Shown here piece by piece: positions 10,081 to 19,077 of a DNA stretch of 25,338 bases. The DNA is taken from assembly GCA_015679605.1 (NCBI GenBank), contig JAAAVE010000239.1:1-25338 (forward strand), read 5' to 3'. The first letter of the stretch is position 1; every line of letters starts with the position of its first letter. Under the pieces are notes generated by a model. That model searched no databases. It was given only the letters and a program-made list of their open reading frames with translations, and was not told the origin of the DNA. The position numbers were made by a program, and so were the translations under genes. The stretch comes from Podila epigama. Lineage: Eukaryota > Mortierellomycota > Mortierellomycetes > Mortierellales > Mortierellaceae.

Positions 10081-10804
10081 TGTGAAAATGATTGTGAAGA
10101 AGTGAGCTGAGAGTGAGCGAATCAAGCGTCACAGTGAGGGATGGGAGAAAGGGGAGGGGTGGGCAGTGAAGAGAGATGTAAAAATAGAGCTCAAGGGTGG
10201 AAGTGAGAGAGGAGGGATTCATAAATGGAGCAAAAGACAGGTGCTAGGAAGGATGGATAAATGAGGAGGGATGCATTCAGAAGCAGGGAAGTAAGAGAGA
10301 CAACATCAAGAGAAAACACAGTGAACGGCAAACCGACTCATAGAGAAACGACAAAGAGGCAGCATCAAGTTCAAAGGATGCAGGAAAAGAATCAAGGGAT
10401 ACTGCAAAAAAACAAAAAAAAAAAAAGAACAGGGGACTAGGAAAACGTCTTGGGGACTTGGAAAAAGTCCCCGATACCAAAAAAAATCAGGGATACCAAT
10501 GATGCAGGGGGTACATGATAGGTGATCAAAAACGTGTGTTCTTGAGAGTTGACCGAGCAGAAGAGGTCCGCATAATGGACGAGGGAGAAGGGAGAACAGA
10601 ACCACCTCGCTGCAACCACATATTCGTCATATTCTGGCATAATTCAGGTAGTCGAAAAAAAAAAAAAGGAATGTGTGAATAAATGACAAAGACCTACTAT
10701 TGCTGTCAAAGGATAGAAGGGCTCAATGCTTACCTGCTGGTATCATGGAAAAGACAGATGCTTTCCAGACACTTTGTAGCTGAATATGAAGAAAAGTCAG
10801 GGTC

Positions 10805-10966
10805 GCATGGGTGACAGAAATGCTGCTTGTGTTCCTGGACATGTTAAGTTCAAATATATTGGAAGAGATAAATCCATTGCAGACGACTTTGATTGAATGG
10901 GGTATTGCAAACGGTAGAGTAGCCTTGATGGTACGATCTGCTGAGATTATACCCATTGTTCTCTAG
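10805..10966. repeat. Diverged duplicated segment, copy A (162 bases)
   Basis: Aligns in the same orientation with 12521-12682. A hand count gives about 30 mismatches over about 159 aligned bases plus two compensating 3-base gaps, with equal overall length. Both strands are open through most of the copy. On the minus strand a short frame begins with ATG in both copies and shares IPH-x-IKV and SVTHA. Mismatches are spread almost evenly over codon positions, so I see no coding constraint. The origin is unknown. Confidence 0.8.
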
Positions 10967-11373
10967 ATTTGTTTCGAAAGAAACAATACTCTCTTTTTTA
11001 TATTCTGATCTTGTCTCGCTCGCATATGGGGTAGCTTTTCTGGGCACTCGCACAACCATATCAAAGAGAGAGTGTGTGTATGTGTGGCACTTGCCGAGGA
11101 AGGGAGATTTGTCGGTCATAGCATTTCCCGTCATCGTTTACATTAACAACTCATGCCTCAAATTTAGAATGCACCTCTTTCCAGTGCACAGCAAGTACTT
11201 CACTATCGCAACAGATTGTGCACATTCAAATAGAACTGTAACATACCATTAGCATACTTGCTCAATGGTGCATGGTTGTAAAAAAATCTTTGATAAAACA
11301 TAATCCTAAATTAGCGGTTTGTGCCACGTTATACTTGATATATTTGCTTCTTTCCCGAAACACAAACTACGGT

Positions 11374-11616
11374 TTAGTTTTCATTAGAACAGCCTGCTTT
11401 TCTCAAGTAACATGGAGCAGATTCGTAGCAATCTATCTGCCTGTCACAAGATTTTCTCTCCTCAGTCCAACACCATCCACCACCCACGCAATCTTTCCAA
11501 CAAGAACGGGGATAAAATGTTGTGCCGCAATAAGTATCTGCGTTTGCGCATTGAATGTTGCAACACAGGATAATAGCGGCAACAATTAGGACGAAATGTT
11601 TGCCGATGAGATGCAT
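11374..11616 (-). CDS. Small secreted cysteine-rich peptide, 80 aa
   Basis: An intronless frame of 80 codons plus TAA. Residues 1-26 form a signal peptide (hydrophobic core FVLIVAAIILCC, ending with the ideal ANA cleavage motif). The mature peptide of about 54 residues begins DTYCGTT and has eight cysteines with spacing C-x8-C-x3-C-x5-C-x7-C-x5-C-x5-C-x6-C. It is rich in Trp, Tyr and basic residues, and the short inter-cysteine distances resemble disulfide-knotted antimicrobial or effector peptides in general. I do not recognise a named family. A TATA-box on the same strand at 11663-11668 lies about 50 bases before the ATG, giving a short leader. It lies between the two copies of the diverged duplication, in the same gene-poor island as the other secreted protein. 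It was chosen over overlapping frames because of the signal peptide, cysteine density and TATA placement. Confidence 0.62.
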   Translation of the reverse strand: MHLIGKHFVLIVAAIILCCNIQCANADTYCGTTFYPRSCWKDCVGGGWCWTEERKSCDRQIDCYESAPCYLRKAGCSNEN

Positions 11617-11662
11617 GGTCTAATGTGGATTCATATCAAAGCTTAAATGATTACTCATGGTC

Positions 11663-11668
11663 TTTATA
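11663..11668 (-). promoter_or_regulatory. TATA box of the 11374-11616 peptide gene
   Basis: On the minus strand this reads TATAAA within CGTATAAAGA, about 50 bases before the ATG at 11616. The spacing predicts transcription starting about 20-25 bases before the ATG. Support is motif plus position only. Confidence 0.45.
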
Positions 11669-11947
11669 CGAGTACGTTTCCAGCGTGTAAATCTCAGGTA
11701 TGGCCCTTGGCTCTACAGTACCTTGAAGTAAAAGTCAAGTGAGTTGTAAAATGTGGGAAGGTAGTGAAGCTTGTGAGAGATTGTATGAGGAAAAACTTGT
11801 TCAAGTGTTGGCGATACCGTGCCAAACATGTCCATTATATATGTAAGCCGCGTGAGTTTCAAAAAAAATATGCATGAGTTTAGATCAATGACATTAAGAA
11901 ACGACATGTCAAAGGACAGTAGGGTATTGGAAAAAGAAGGGGGTTTT

Positions 11948-12144
11948 GGTAAAAGAAAGGGATTCTGGCATGAATACCAAGGGATGTTGGGAAGTGGTGG
12001 TAACGTCAAGGGATGAATCGGTACAGTACATTGTTATTGGCCTGTGGTTAAAGGAGAGTGGGTTTTTGGGGGTTCTGGTAAAAGAAAGGGATTCTGTCAT
12101 GAATACCAAGGGATGATTCTGCACTGTCATGGTTATTGGCCTGT
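11948..12144. repeat. Imperfect tandem duplication with internal slippage
   Basis: A 39-base block at 11948-11986 recurs at 12077-12115 with one mismatch (offset 129), and a following block at 12034-12045 recurs at 12133-12144 (offset 99). The 30-base difference is explained by DNA in the first unit lying between two AAGGGATG direct repeats (11979-11986 and 12008-12015), of which the second unit retains only one. This is the expected mark of slippage or recombination between short repeats. Confidence 0.8.
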
Positions 12145-12520
12145 CTAAGCTAAGCGTTCTTGGTGACGTTGCTTTTTGATCCTTTGACGTCGGCTCTTTC
12201 TATCATACCGAAGCAGAATTCAGTTAGCGTTGGATTGTTCACTTACAAACAGGGAGCAAGAGTTGGGTTTAGGTCGTTGTGGAGCAGGATAGTTTTACCT
12301 TAGTGATAAAGTGCTACTGCAATAGTAAATGAACTTTGTCACGATTAATTAGTATTTGAGCCTGCCTGGGTAGGCGACCAAAACTATCATCCGTTGGATT
12401 ATAGCTGACCACCTTCAAGTCCGAATCCGTGCTAGAACGCGAAGATTACCATTATCCCGAGTTTTAGTTGAATATAAATAGTGCTTGTTGCTCCAGAGCC
12501 ATAATAATCAAGGCTGCATG

Positions 12521-12682
12521 GCATGGGTGACAGAATGGGTGCTTGTGTTTCTGAACATGTTAATTTCAAATTTTGGAGAGATAAATCTAGTCCAAGAAGC
12601 GACTTTTATTGCGTGGGGTATTGTACGCAGTAAAGTAGCCTTATTGCTACGATCTGTTGAGAATAAGCCCATTATTCTCTAT
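12521..12682. repeat. Diverged duplicated segment, copy B (162 bases)
   Basis: Same-orientation partner of 10805-10966, starting 1716 bases away. Shared blocks include GCATGGGTGACAGAA, GAGATAAAT, TGGGGTATTG and TACGATCTG. The copies lie on either side of the secreted peptide gene at 11374-11616. Confidence 0.8.
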
Positions 12683-13775
12683 CTTTATTCAATTTCATAA
12701 ATGTCTTCGGTCAGTTCTCAGGCCACTTCCATGAGCCAATCTTGCTGTCCGCCTTCATTACACGCTTGAACGTTTCTAGCAGCGATGGGCGTCTCGCAAC
12801 CTTAGTTGGCGTGTGAAATACAACGTGATCCCATAAGAGTGTCTCATTTTCATTTTAGAGGTGGATGAGAAATGCAGGATAGATAGAGTAATACGAATGG
12901 CGTGCAGTACAGACACAAAAAGAATGAGAACAAAGTAAGAAAGTACTGAAGAACAAAGAAGGATGAAGAAAGGTGTTGACGCGTAAAAGACAAAAGGAAA
13001 CAGGCGTAGAGGTTGCGGCAACGAAGAGATGAAGAAAGCTCGTGGGAATAGTTTGTAGATTGATAAGCCACCACGGGGTCACAGTGCATCAATCAGATTA
13101 TCAGACTACGACAACAACGTTACTCAGCACACGCGACCCCTACCTTCACTACGAAACATGCTGACATGAATGTCAATAGCTCTCATAGATCGCTGGAGCG
13201 CACTTCAGCCGCTTCAACATCAGGCTGAGTAGTTGACAGCTGAGAAATCAAAAGCCATGACCAGGTACTGTACTGGGCCAAGTCTGGTTGACTGTAGGCT
13301 GAATATAGCGGCTTCTCTTATTGTCTTTGCATTCAAATGACATTTGCCGAAAAAATGGAGGAAAAAGTGAAGGGAGAAGTTGGTTTATGGATAGGGTGGA
13401 TAGACACCCATTTCACACCTAAAGCAATGAAGCAAGGAACAAAAAATGAACAAGAATATCTACAACCAACTTGTTGTTGTGCATGGACATATTCCTGTCT
13501 TTTCTGTAAGCCCTGAATTCTCTCTCCTCCAATAGAAAATGGTGGGAGAAAAAGGAGACACCATTGGACCGACGGCGTTACGAATGCCAAGAGTTTTTTT
13601 CTGCTTGTTATGCTTTTGTGTTCCTTCTTTTGTGTTGTGCCATTCACTTTGCACATCTTTCCCACCTTCCCACACACACATTCATTCACATTCATTCATT
13701 CATTCCCTCTGTGACATTCCCTTCTCTCTTCACACTTTTCTGGATCCAAGGAAATTCATCACACCCATCAAAAAT

Positions 13776-15194
13776 ATGGACCCTTCAGACCCTTATGACA
13801 ATGGCCAGCCCTGGGCTGAGCTGCCCTCTAACCCTCCACGGCGTCCACCCGTCGATGCCTCAGCTCCAACAGACACCACAGCACCCACAGTACCCGCAGC
13901 ACCCACAGCACCCACAGCACCTACAGCGCCTACAGCGCCTACAGCACCCACAGCACCCACAGCACCTACAGCACCCACAGCACCCACAGCACCATCATCA
14001 TCATCATCATCATCATCACCATCGACATCGGAAACAGTAGCCTCAGCACCAGTGGCGAGACCACAGGCTGGGAAAGCGGCAGCGCCAGTTGAACAGAATA
14101 AGCCTTCAGCAGTCTATGAAGACGAACCTCCTTCCTATGATCAGATCGTGACCAAGAACCTCCCTCAGATTCATGACAACTATGACCATCTCCGAGGACC
14201 TCCGGGCCAGCGAGGCGTCGATATCAAAACCAGGATCCCACTCGACTCCACCCCTGCCTCCCATTACCAATCAGGTGGTAGTAGTAGTGCAGGTCCATCG
14301 GCCCCACGAGCACCATCGCCCGAATCACGCTATGGCACCATCCCACAGTCGCCCTCTTCTTCGCCATCTCATAACCTAGCCCAGCCCTCGGCACCAATCG
14401 CTCACTCACCTGGAACAGTGGGACAACCCTTTGGTCTACAGGGCCAGGTGGCATTGGCGCAGGATGACGATGAGCATCACCATCGCGACGTCGATCGCCT
14501 TCTTGGTCCTCAGGGCCATCAGCGCCCCGGAAGTGTTGTCTCGAGCGAGTTTGAAGACGAGGCACCATCGCAATGGAGCATTGTTGGTGACGGCCGCGTC
14601 TGGCTCGGTCTTATTTATTCCATCATTGTACTGTTGCCCTGGTCACTGTTTTGCTTTATCTGGGTCTTGGTCACTCTCATCTTGGCCACCGTCTCCATGA
14701 TAGTGCCACCTCTGGGTTACTTTATCGTCATTGCGACCATCACCAGTTGGCGTGCCTTGGGCCGTGTTGACCTTGCAATCTCATCCGCTCTCGTCCCAAG
14801 GCGCGTACGCGACCGTTATCCACACCATGTTGCCAAAGTCTTTGTCTCCATCCCGGATGGGTCTTCCTCGTCATCCAGCCATAACGGCCCACTCACTTCT
14901 AGACGCCGTCGCCAAGCCGCAAGGCGCAATATCTGGCACAAAGGCTCGGTCCACCTCTCTGCCAATATCAAGAACAAGCACACAGTCAAGGCCATGTTCT
15001 ACTTTCTCCTATGGAAGTTGTTTTATGCCCTACCTGTCTTTATCATCATTCTTATCCATGCCGTCCTTACCATCCCTCTCATGATTTGTCTCCTCCCTAC
15101 ACTCCTGACTGTCAACAAAACTTTCATGAACTGGCAGTTCCGCTGGGCTGTGACTTGGCTTGGCGAAAAACACCAGCCTATTGTTCTCCATTAA
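13776..15194 (+). CDS. Membrane protein with APT repeats, PPxY motif and four C-terminal TM segments
   Basis: Intronless, 472 residues from the ATG at 13776 (AAAATATGG context) to TAA. Residues 1 to about 270 are disordered: an Ala-Pro-Thr tandem at 30-72, a Ser run at 74-82, a PPSY motif at 118-121 (a typical ligand of WW-domain ubiquitin ligases such as Rsp5/NEDD4), then Ser/Pro-rich sequence. Two adjacent membrane segments follow at about 275-325 (LIYSIIVLLPWSLFCFIW; ATVSMIVPPLGYFIVIA), a basic cytosolic-type stretch (RALGRVDLAISSALVPRR; SRRRRQAARR), and two more membrane segments at about 408-450. The 2+2 TM layout with an R-A-L-G-R-V-D-L linker is reminiscent of the bacterial putative-sensor fold (Pfam Sensor, PF13796), but that is a resemblance from memory. 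The PPxY suggests ubiquitin-controlled trafficking. The function is unknown. The real start could be further upstream, but sequence there looks like a leader. Confidence 0.85.
   Translation: MDPSDPYDNGQPWAELPSNPPRRPPVDASAPTDTTAPTVPAAPTAPTAPTAPTAPTAPTAPTAPTAPTAPTAPSSSSSSSSPSTSETVASAPVARPQAGKAAAPVEQNKPSAVYEDEPPSYDQIVTKNLPQIHDNYDHLRGPPGQRGVDIKTRIPLDSTPASHYQSGGSSSAGPSAPRAPSPESRYGTIPQSPSSSPSHNLAQPSAPIAHSPGTVGQPFGLQGQVALAQDDDEHHHRDVDRLLGPQGHQRPGSVVSSEFEDEAPSQWSIVGDGRVWLGLIYSIIVLLPWSLFCFIWVLVTLILATVSMIVPPLGYFIVIATITSWRALGRVDLAISSALVPRRVRDRYPHHVAKVFVSIPDGSSSSSSHNGPLTSRRRRQAARRNIWHKGSVHLSANIKNKHTVKAMFYFLLWKLFYALPVFIIILIHAVLTIPLMICLLPTLLTVNKTFMNWQFRWAVTWLGEKHQPIVLH
13863..13994 (+). repeat. In-frame minisatellite encoding Ala-Pro-Thr, 9-base unit
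   Basis: Consecutive copies of a 9-base unit (GCACCCACA and variants with CCT or GCG) encode the APT tract, directly followed by a TCA-repeat encoding nine Ser. It is likely length-variable between strains. The reverse strand is also open through it and produces a spurious Gly-Ala-Val frame. Confidence 0.85.
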
Positions 15195-15572
15195 CCCTCG
15201 CAGGCTACCAGCGCAATGTTCCACACATGACATTGTTGTACACGCACCATGCACTCACACACACATCTTTCACCCACCCACTCACACATACACACAAAAA
15301 TGCACATTCGTTCACGAACACACTCACTTGCACACTCTTGCAAAATATATCTTCACGCATGCTCGCGTGTGACAATAAATTAGCTTTTTTAACAATACCC
15401 TTGAGAGTGGAAAATAGGTCTACATGATCTCTGCAGCGAACCCCTTGCTTTTTGATAGCATCAAAGAATGACGATCTCCTTTTTTTTTTTTTTTTTTATA
15501 TCTCTCCTCAACAAGCTATGCTGTACAAGAAAAAAAAAAAGCTACAAGACAAAAACAAAATAAAGTGTGGAT
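15195..15572. other. Convergent 3' region between the membrane protein gene and GPD1
   Basis: A CA-rich stretch (about 15240-15340), an AATAAA at 15374-15379, an 18-base T run at 15480-15497 and an A-rich run at 15529-15540. No gene is seen. It contains the 3' UTRs of both flanking genes. Confidence 0.65.
15374..15379 (+). terminator. Candidate poly(A) signal of the 13776-15194 gene
   Basis: AATAAA, 180 bases after the stop codon and at the end of the CA-rich 3' region. Motif and position only. Confidence 0.4.
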
Positions 15573-17609
15573 TTAAATATCCTCAACAATCTTGATTGGA
15601 GGCAAGTCCTCATAACAAATCCTGTAGATGGCTGTCATCAATGGGAACTCGTGGCAAAGATTCCGCTTGCTCAGAATGTTGAACATGTCCTTGGCTGTTG
15701 AGGTACCTTGCAACTTTTGACCATTCAACATTTCTTGTTCCAATTGATCAAAGGACTTGCCCGTTGTCACATGTGCTTCAGCTACTTTACGGTTCCGGCC
15801 ACCTGCACATGTTGTAATCAGATCGGCCACACCACACGACTCGAAGAACGTTTCGTCTTTGACATCCTTGTAAAACATTTGTGCAAACTTTCGCATCTCG
15901 TACAATCCAATGCGGATAATGGCTGCCTTTGTGTTGTCACCCAATCTTGATGGTCATCAAATGAAAGTTCAGCGTATAAAAGGATGTATCCAAAAAAAAA
16001 GAGGACGAAGCGTAGAAGAAGGAAACAAAGAGAGTGAGAAAGAGATCAACATTAATTGTCTGGCATTTTGAAGCAAATTCAATTTTTTGTTCACTTACTT
16101 GAGCCCATCCACGAGTCCTCCACCGATGGCGATAATGTTCTTCAGTGCTCCACAGAGTTCAACACCAACCACATCCTCGACAATGTTGACTCTGAAGAAG
16201 GGAGTGTGAAAGATCTCCTTAAACAACTGACCATCCTCCAATTTTCTGTATCCGATCGTCGTCTCACAGAATCTTTCTTCAGCGACTTCGCTGGCAATGT
16301 TGGCACCGCTGAGGACACAGGATCGGATGCCGAGAGAATCTTGGATCATATCTGTGATCAATCGGAAACCATCTTCGTTGACATCCACTCCTTTGATGAG
16401 TGAAATGGCCTTGCAGTTTGTAGGAATCTTGCCTCGAAGTTGTTTGCAAATACCGCTAACAAACTAAGCGTGAAAGCGATGAAGTGAGGGTGTGTGTGTG
16501 TGTGCAAGTGTTAGTGTTCTATCCATCATGATCCAGCAGTCCACTGTTATGATGAACACTGTCCTGTCCTGTTGTCATTTACTCTTGTCCTTTTTGTTCT
16601 GTCTGTCCAAGAAGTACATCCATTGGAAAACTCTACATCCTCATCCCCACAATCCAACCTTGGTCAGTTTGTGGAGAGATAAGGTATACAAGAGATAAAC
16701 TCTATTCCTGCCACATTGTACGTCTTGCATATCCACTTCGTAATCCGAGTTGCACCCCAGCAAAAACCAAAAAAAAAACCAAAAAAAAAAAAATTCAAAT
16801 CGAATCGAATCGAATCGAATCGAATTGGATCGAAGAATTTCTTTTACCTGGTGAGGAACAACAAAGACCAACATGGTGGCATCCTGGCACGTCTTGATAA
16901 GATCTGGACAAGCAACTACATTCTCGGGCAGCTGGATCCCAGGCAAGTACCTTCAATTGATAGATCCAAGATTAAAAAAAAACTGTTGTTGAGTAAAAAG
17001 AGTCCATCATTGTTTTTCCCACGGGGGTCTCTTTTCAATGACTCGGAAAGTTTTTGAGGATGTGGATGTGTGGGGAAATGGGTGGATCTCCGAGAGAGAG
17101 AGAGGTAGAGAAGGCGCGATTTTCCTTTTCTTTTTTTTCTTTTTTGCACCCCCACCAATATTTTCCGCTCCATGTACCTCCTCAAACGACTCCAATGCCA
17201 AATGACGCCCTCTGTGTATTAATATCTGTTTTTCTGTTTGACCAAGTGCCAAAAAAACGACAATGACCCCCACAATGGACAAAAAAAAAAAGCTCTTCGA
17301 GAGTGTTGGAATGACGCAATGAACTTACTTCACATTCACATGCTCCGTGTTGATGATCTCTGTCAAGTTTCTGCCATCAATCTGTTCTTCATACACCCAC
17401 ATCTTGACTTCATTCTGGAAATGGTCAAAGTGTTGTACATTACGACCAATGATCTTTGCAACAGCCGAACCCCTATAACGGACGAACAAATATATATATT
17501 TTTTAAAACCCGGTTTTAGTGTCACCAAATCAAGATTTTCCAAATAAAATTGTACAATTGACAAAACTTACCAGTTGCCAGAACCGATGAGTGCTACTTT
17601 TTCAGTCAT
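15573..17609 (-). CDS. GPD1: GPD1, NAD-dependent glycerol-3-phosphate dehydrogenase
   Basis: Exons 17609-17572, 17472-17329, 16950-16848, 16463-16099 and 15945-15573 give 1023 bases, 340 residues plus TAA, the usual length. The enzyme reduces dihydroxyacetone phosphate to glycerol-3-phosphate with NADH in the cytosol, feeding glycerol and lipid synthesis, osmolyte production and redox balance. Visible features are the Rossmann motif GSGNWG at 9-14, split by intron 1; FVVPHQ at the end of exon 3; SLIKG with K119; and the catalytic region [20 protein letters not shown] with K203, followed by [13 protein letters not shown], which spans the last splice site. These Lys positions match the active-site lysines known for this family. 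No N-terminal targeting or transmembrane segment is present, so the cytosolic form is expected. Introns are 99, 378, 384 and 153 bases. The gene is divergent from SMD3 over 552 bases. Confidence 0.98.
16797..16825. repeat. (CGAAT)n microsatellite in GPD1 intron 3
   Basis: Five perfect CGAAT units (16801-16825) preceded by A-rich DNA, about 20 bases from the donor site of the third GPD1 intron. Likely a polymorphic marker; no function inferred. Confidence 0.85.
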
Positions 17610-18161
17610 ATTTTTTATATGCTTCTTTGTTGTCTTTATAACTTTTGAGTGTGATATGGATGGGTGTGTGTCTTGTGTGTGGTGGTAGTGTGGTATGCAC
17701 GTGGGGTAATATACGTGAAGTTCGGTCAGGAAAGAGAAAGAGAAAATGGGGTGAGTGGAGAGAGTAAAGCGCAAGGAGAGTGTGTTGAATGAATGTTGGG
17801 ACAAAAGAAGAAAGAAAGAGAGTGAGAAAAGAAAACAAAAAAAAAGAAGAAAACGAACCAAAAAAAGGTGCAATTGAAACCTATACACACTTTATTGTTC
17901 AAAACTTTGCAGGAATGGGACGCTTCACTGTTCTTGTGTACAGGCTTAAAAAAAAAAGACGCGCTGAACAAAAAAAAAAAAATCTATGCTGGTTTGGGTG
18001 AGACCCAACAGCCATTTTCCCCTCATACGACAAAATTTTTTACTTGTACGTCATTTTTTCTTCAGGAAAGTGACGACCCTAAAGGGCGAACCACAGATCT
18101 TATTTTTTGCATTGCATCACACTGTAGTACCATAACCCTCTTCCCTTAATCACATCACATC
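17610..18161. promoter_or_regulatory. Shared divergent promoter region of GPD1 and SMD3
   Basis: 552 bases between two start codons facing away from each other. It is purine-rich on the plus strand (17750-17870) with A tracts at 17837-17870 and 17945-17985. A single CCCCT (stress-response-element-like) lies at 18019-18023. No clear TATA box was placed. No gene is seen. Confidence 0.6.
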
Positions 18162-19077
18162 ATGTCCATCGGCGTTCCTATCAAACTGCTCCATGAGGCC
18201 CAGGGTCACATTATCACAATCGAGCTTAAGACTGGATCTGTCTACCGAGGCACATTATTTGAGGGTAAAAAACAACAACAAAAACATTACTACGATTTAT
18301 CAACACAGACATAAAAGCATGACCTGATCAAGGGAGGGGGGAAAAGGACAAAAACAATTAGTTTCCCATTCATTTACAAGAACTTTGTGTCTGCTTCTAT
18401 TTGGGCAGCCTCATGGATGCATAGTGGAATTGTTGCCAAGTACAAAGTGTTGAGCAATACAAACAATGCACTAACTAACTCTTCCTTTATCCTCCTTAAA
18501 AAAATAACACTGCGGTACCTGCCTACTATACGCTCTGGGACATCATCGCCAATATATATAATCACACTTTGACACGCACCTTCCTGTATTTATCTTTTTT
18601 TCAGCCGAGGACAACATGAACATTCAGCTCAAGGATATCACAATGACAGCTAGAGATGGAAGGACGACACAATTGGATCAGGTTTATATCCGTGGATCGC
18701 ACGTCCGTTTCTTCATTGTACCAGATATGCTCAAGAATGCACCCATGTTCAAACAGCAGGGCGCTCTATCAATGAAGGGCAAGGGTATTGGTCTCGGACG
18801 TGGTAAAGCAACAGTCGCAAGGGCACAAGGTGAGCAGAAAGGGTCCAAAAAAAAAAAAAGAAAAATGCTGTCGCGTGTGCATATCGGATAGGCGACCATC
18901 ATTTTCTCTTCGTTTATGAATTTCAACCCTTATTATGACTTTTACAGAAATTAACTTTTTATAAACATGCAATTTTACGCGACAATTTTCTTCTTTTTAG
19001 CTCGTGGCGGTGGAAGAGGCGGATTTGGCGGCCGTGGACGTGGAGACTTCCGTGGACGTGGCAGAGGCAGGGATTAG
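18162..19077 (+). CDS. SMD3: SMD3, Sm D3 small nuclear ribonucleoprotein core protein
   Basis: Exons 18162-18264, 18605-18829 and 19001-19077 give 405 bases, 134 residues plus TAG. Sm D3 is one of the seven Sm proteins that form a ring around the U-rich Sm site of U1, U2, U4 and U5 snRNAs. The Sm1 motif ([36 protein letters not shown]) crosses intron 1, and the Sm2 motif is [20 protein letters not shown]. The C-terminus is an RGG/RG tail ([13 protein letters not shown]) typical of D3 and a likely site of arginine methylation; the whole tail lies in exon 3. The ATG context is CATCATGTC. Intron 1 is long for this window (340 bases) and intron 2 is 171. Possible poly(A) signals are at 19115-19120 and 19169-19174. 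Confidence 0.98.

Larger units (their letters stand above)
9865..11373. other. Gene-poor spacer upstream of the secreted protein gene
   Basis: This stretch carries the presumed promoter of the 9571-9864 gene (TATA-like at 10073-10080), then a purine-rich plus strand from about 10090 to 10640 (AG-rich with several GGGGA motifs), and one copy of the diverged duplication at 10805-10966. Frames of up to about 100 codons exist on both strands, but all are low complexity or lack family features. I see no further gene. Confidence 0.55.
11617..13775. other. Gene-poor spacer with duplications, and leader of the 13776 gene
   Basis: This stretch includes the promoter of the 11374-11616 peptide, a local tandem duplication (11948-12144) and copy B of the diverged duplication (12521-12682). 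No frame here shows family features. The final 300-400 bases are pyrimidine-rich with TTCATTCA repeats (about 13680-13710) and look like promoter and 5' leader of the membrane protein gene. An in-frame ATG at 13539 would add 79 low-complexity residues to that protein and is not preferred. Confidence 0.55.

Noticed and set aside
10430-10510. Resemblance of GGGATACCAATGATG-like sequence to the 11948-12144 tandem repeat
   Set aside because: Only short shared words (ATACCAA, GGGAT) occur in a different order; not enough to call a third copy.
10956-11252. 98-codon plus-strand frame between the duplication and the secreted peptide gene
   Set aside because: It has no family features, no signal peptide and no support from composition; it is within the range expected by chance in this spacer.
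12287-12389. GATAGTTTT inverted repeat
   Set aside because: Arms of only 9 bases about 80 bases apart in A+T-rich DNA are likely by chance.
12360-12450. Possible tRNA-like stem sequence
   Set aside because: A CCTGCCTGGGTAGGC hairpin and a CCGAATCC stretch are present, but they do not assemble into acceptor, D, anticodon and T arms. I found no tRNA in the window by eye.
13539-13775. In-frame N-terminal extension of the membrane protein from an ATG at 13539
   Set aside because: The 79 added residues come from pyrimidine-rich and TTCATTCA-repeat DNA typical of a 5' leader, while the ATG at 13776 has better context and begins normal-looking protein.
13793-13987. Minus-strand Gly-Ala-Val repeat frame
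   Set aside because: It is simply the reverse complement of the APT minisatellite.
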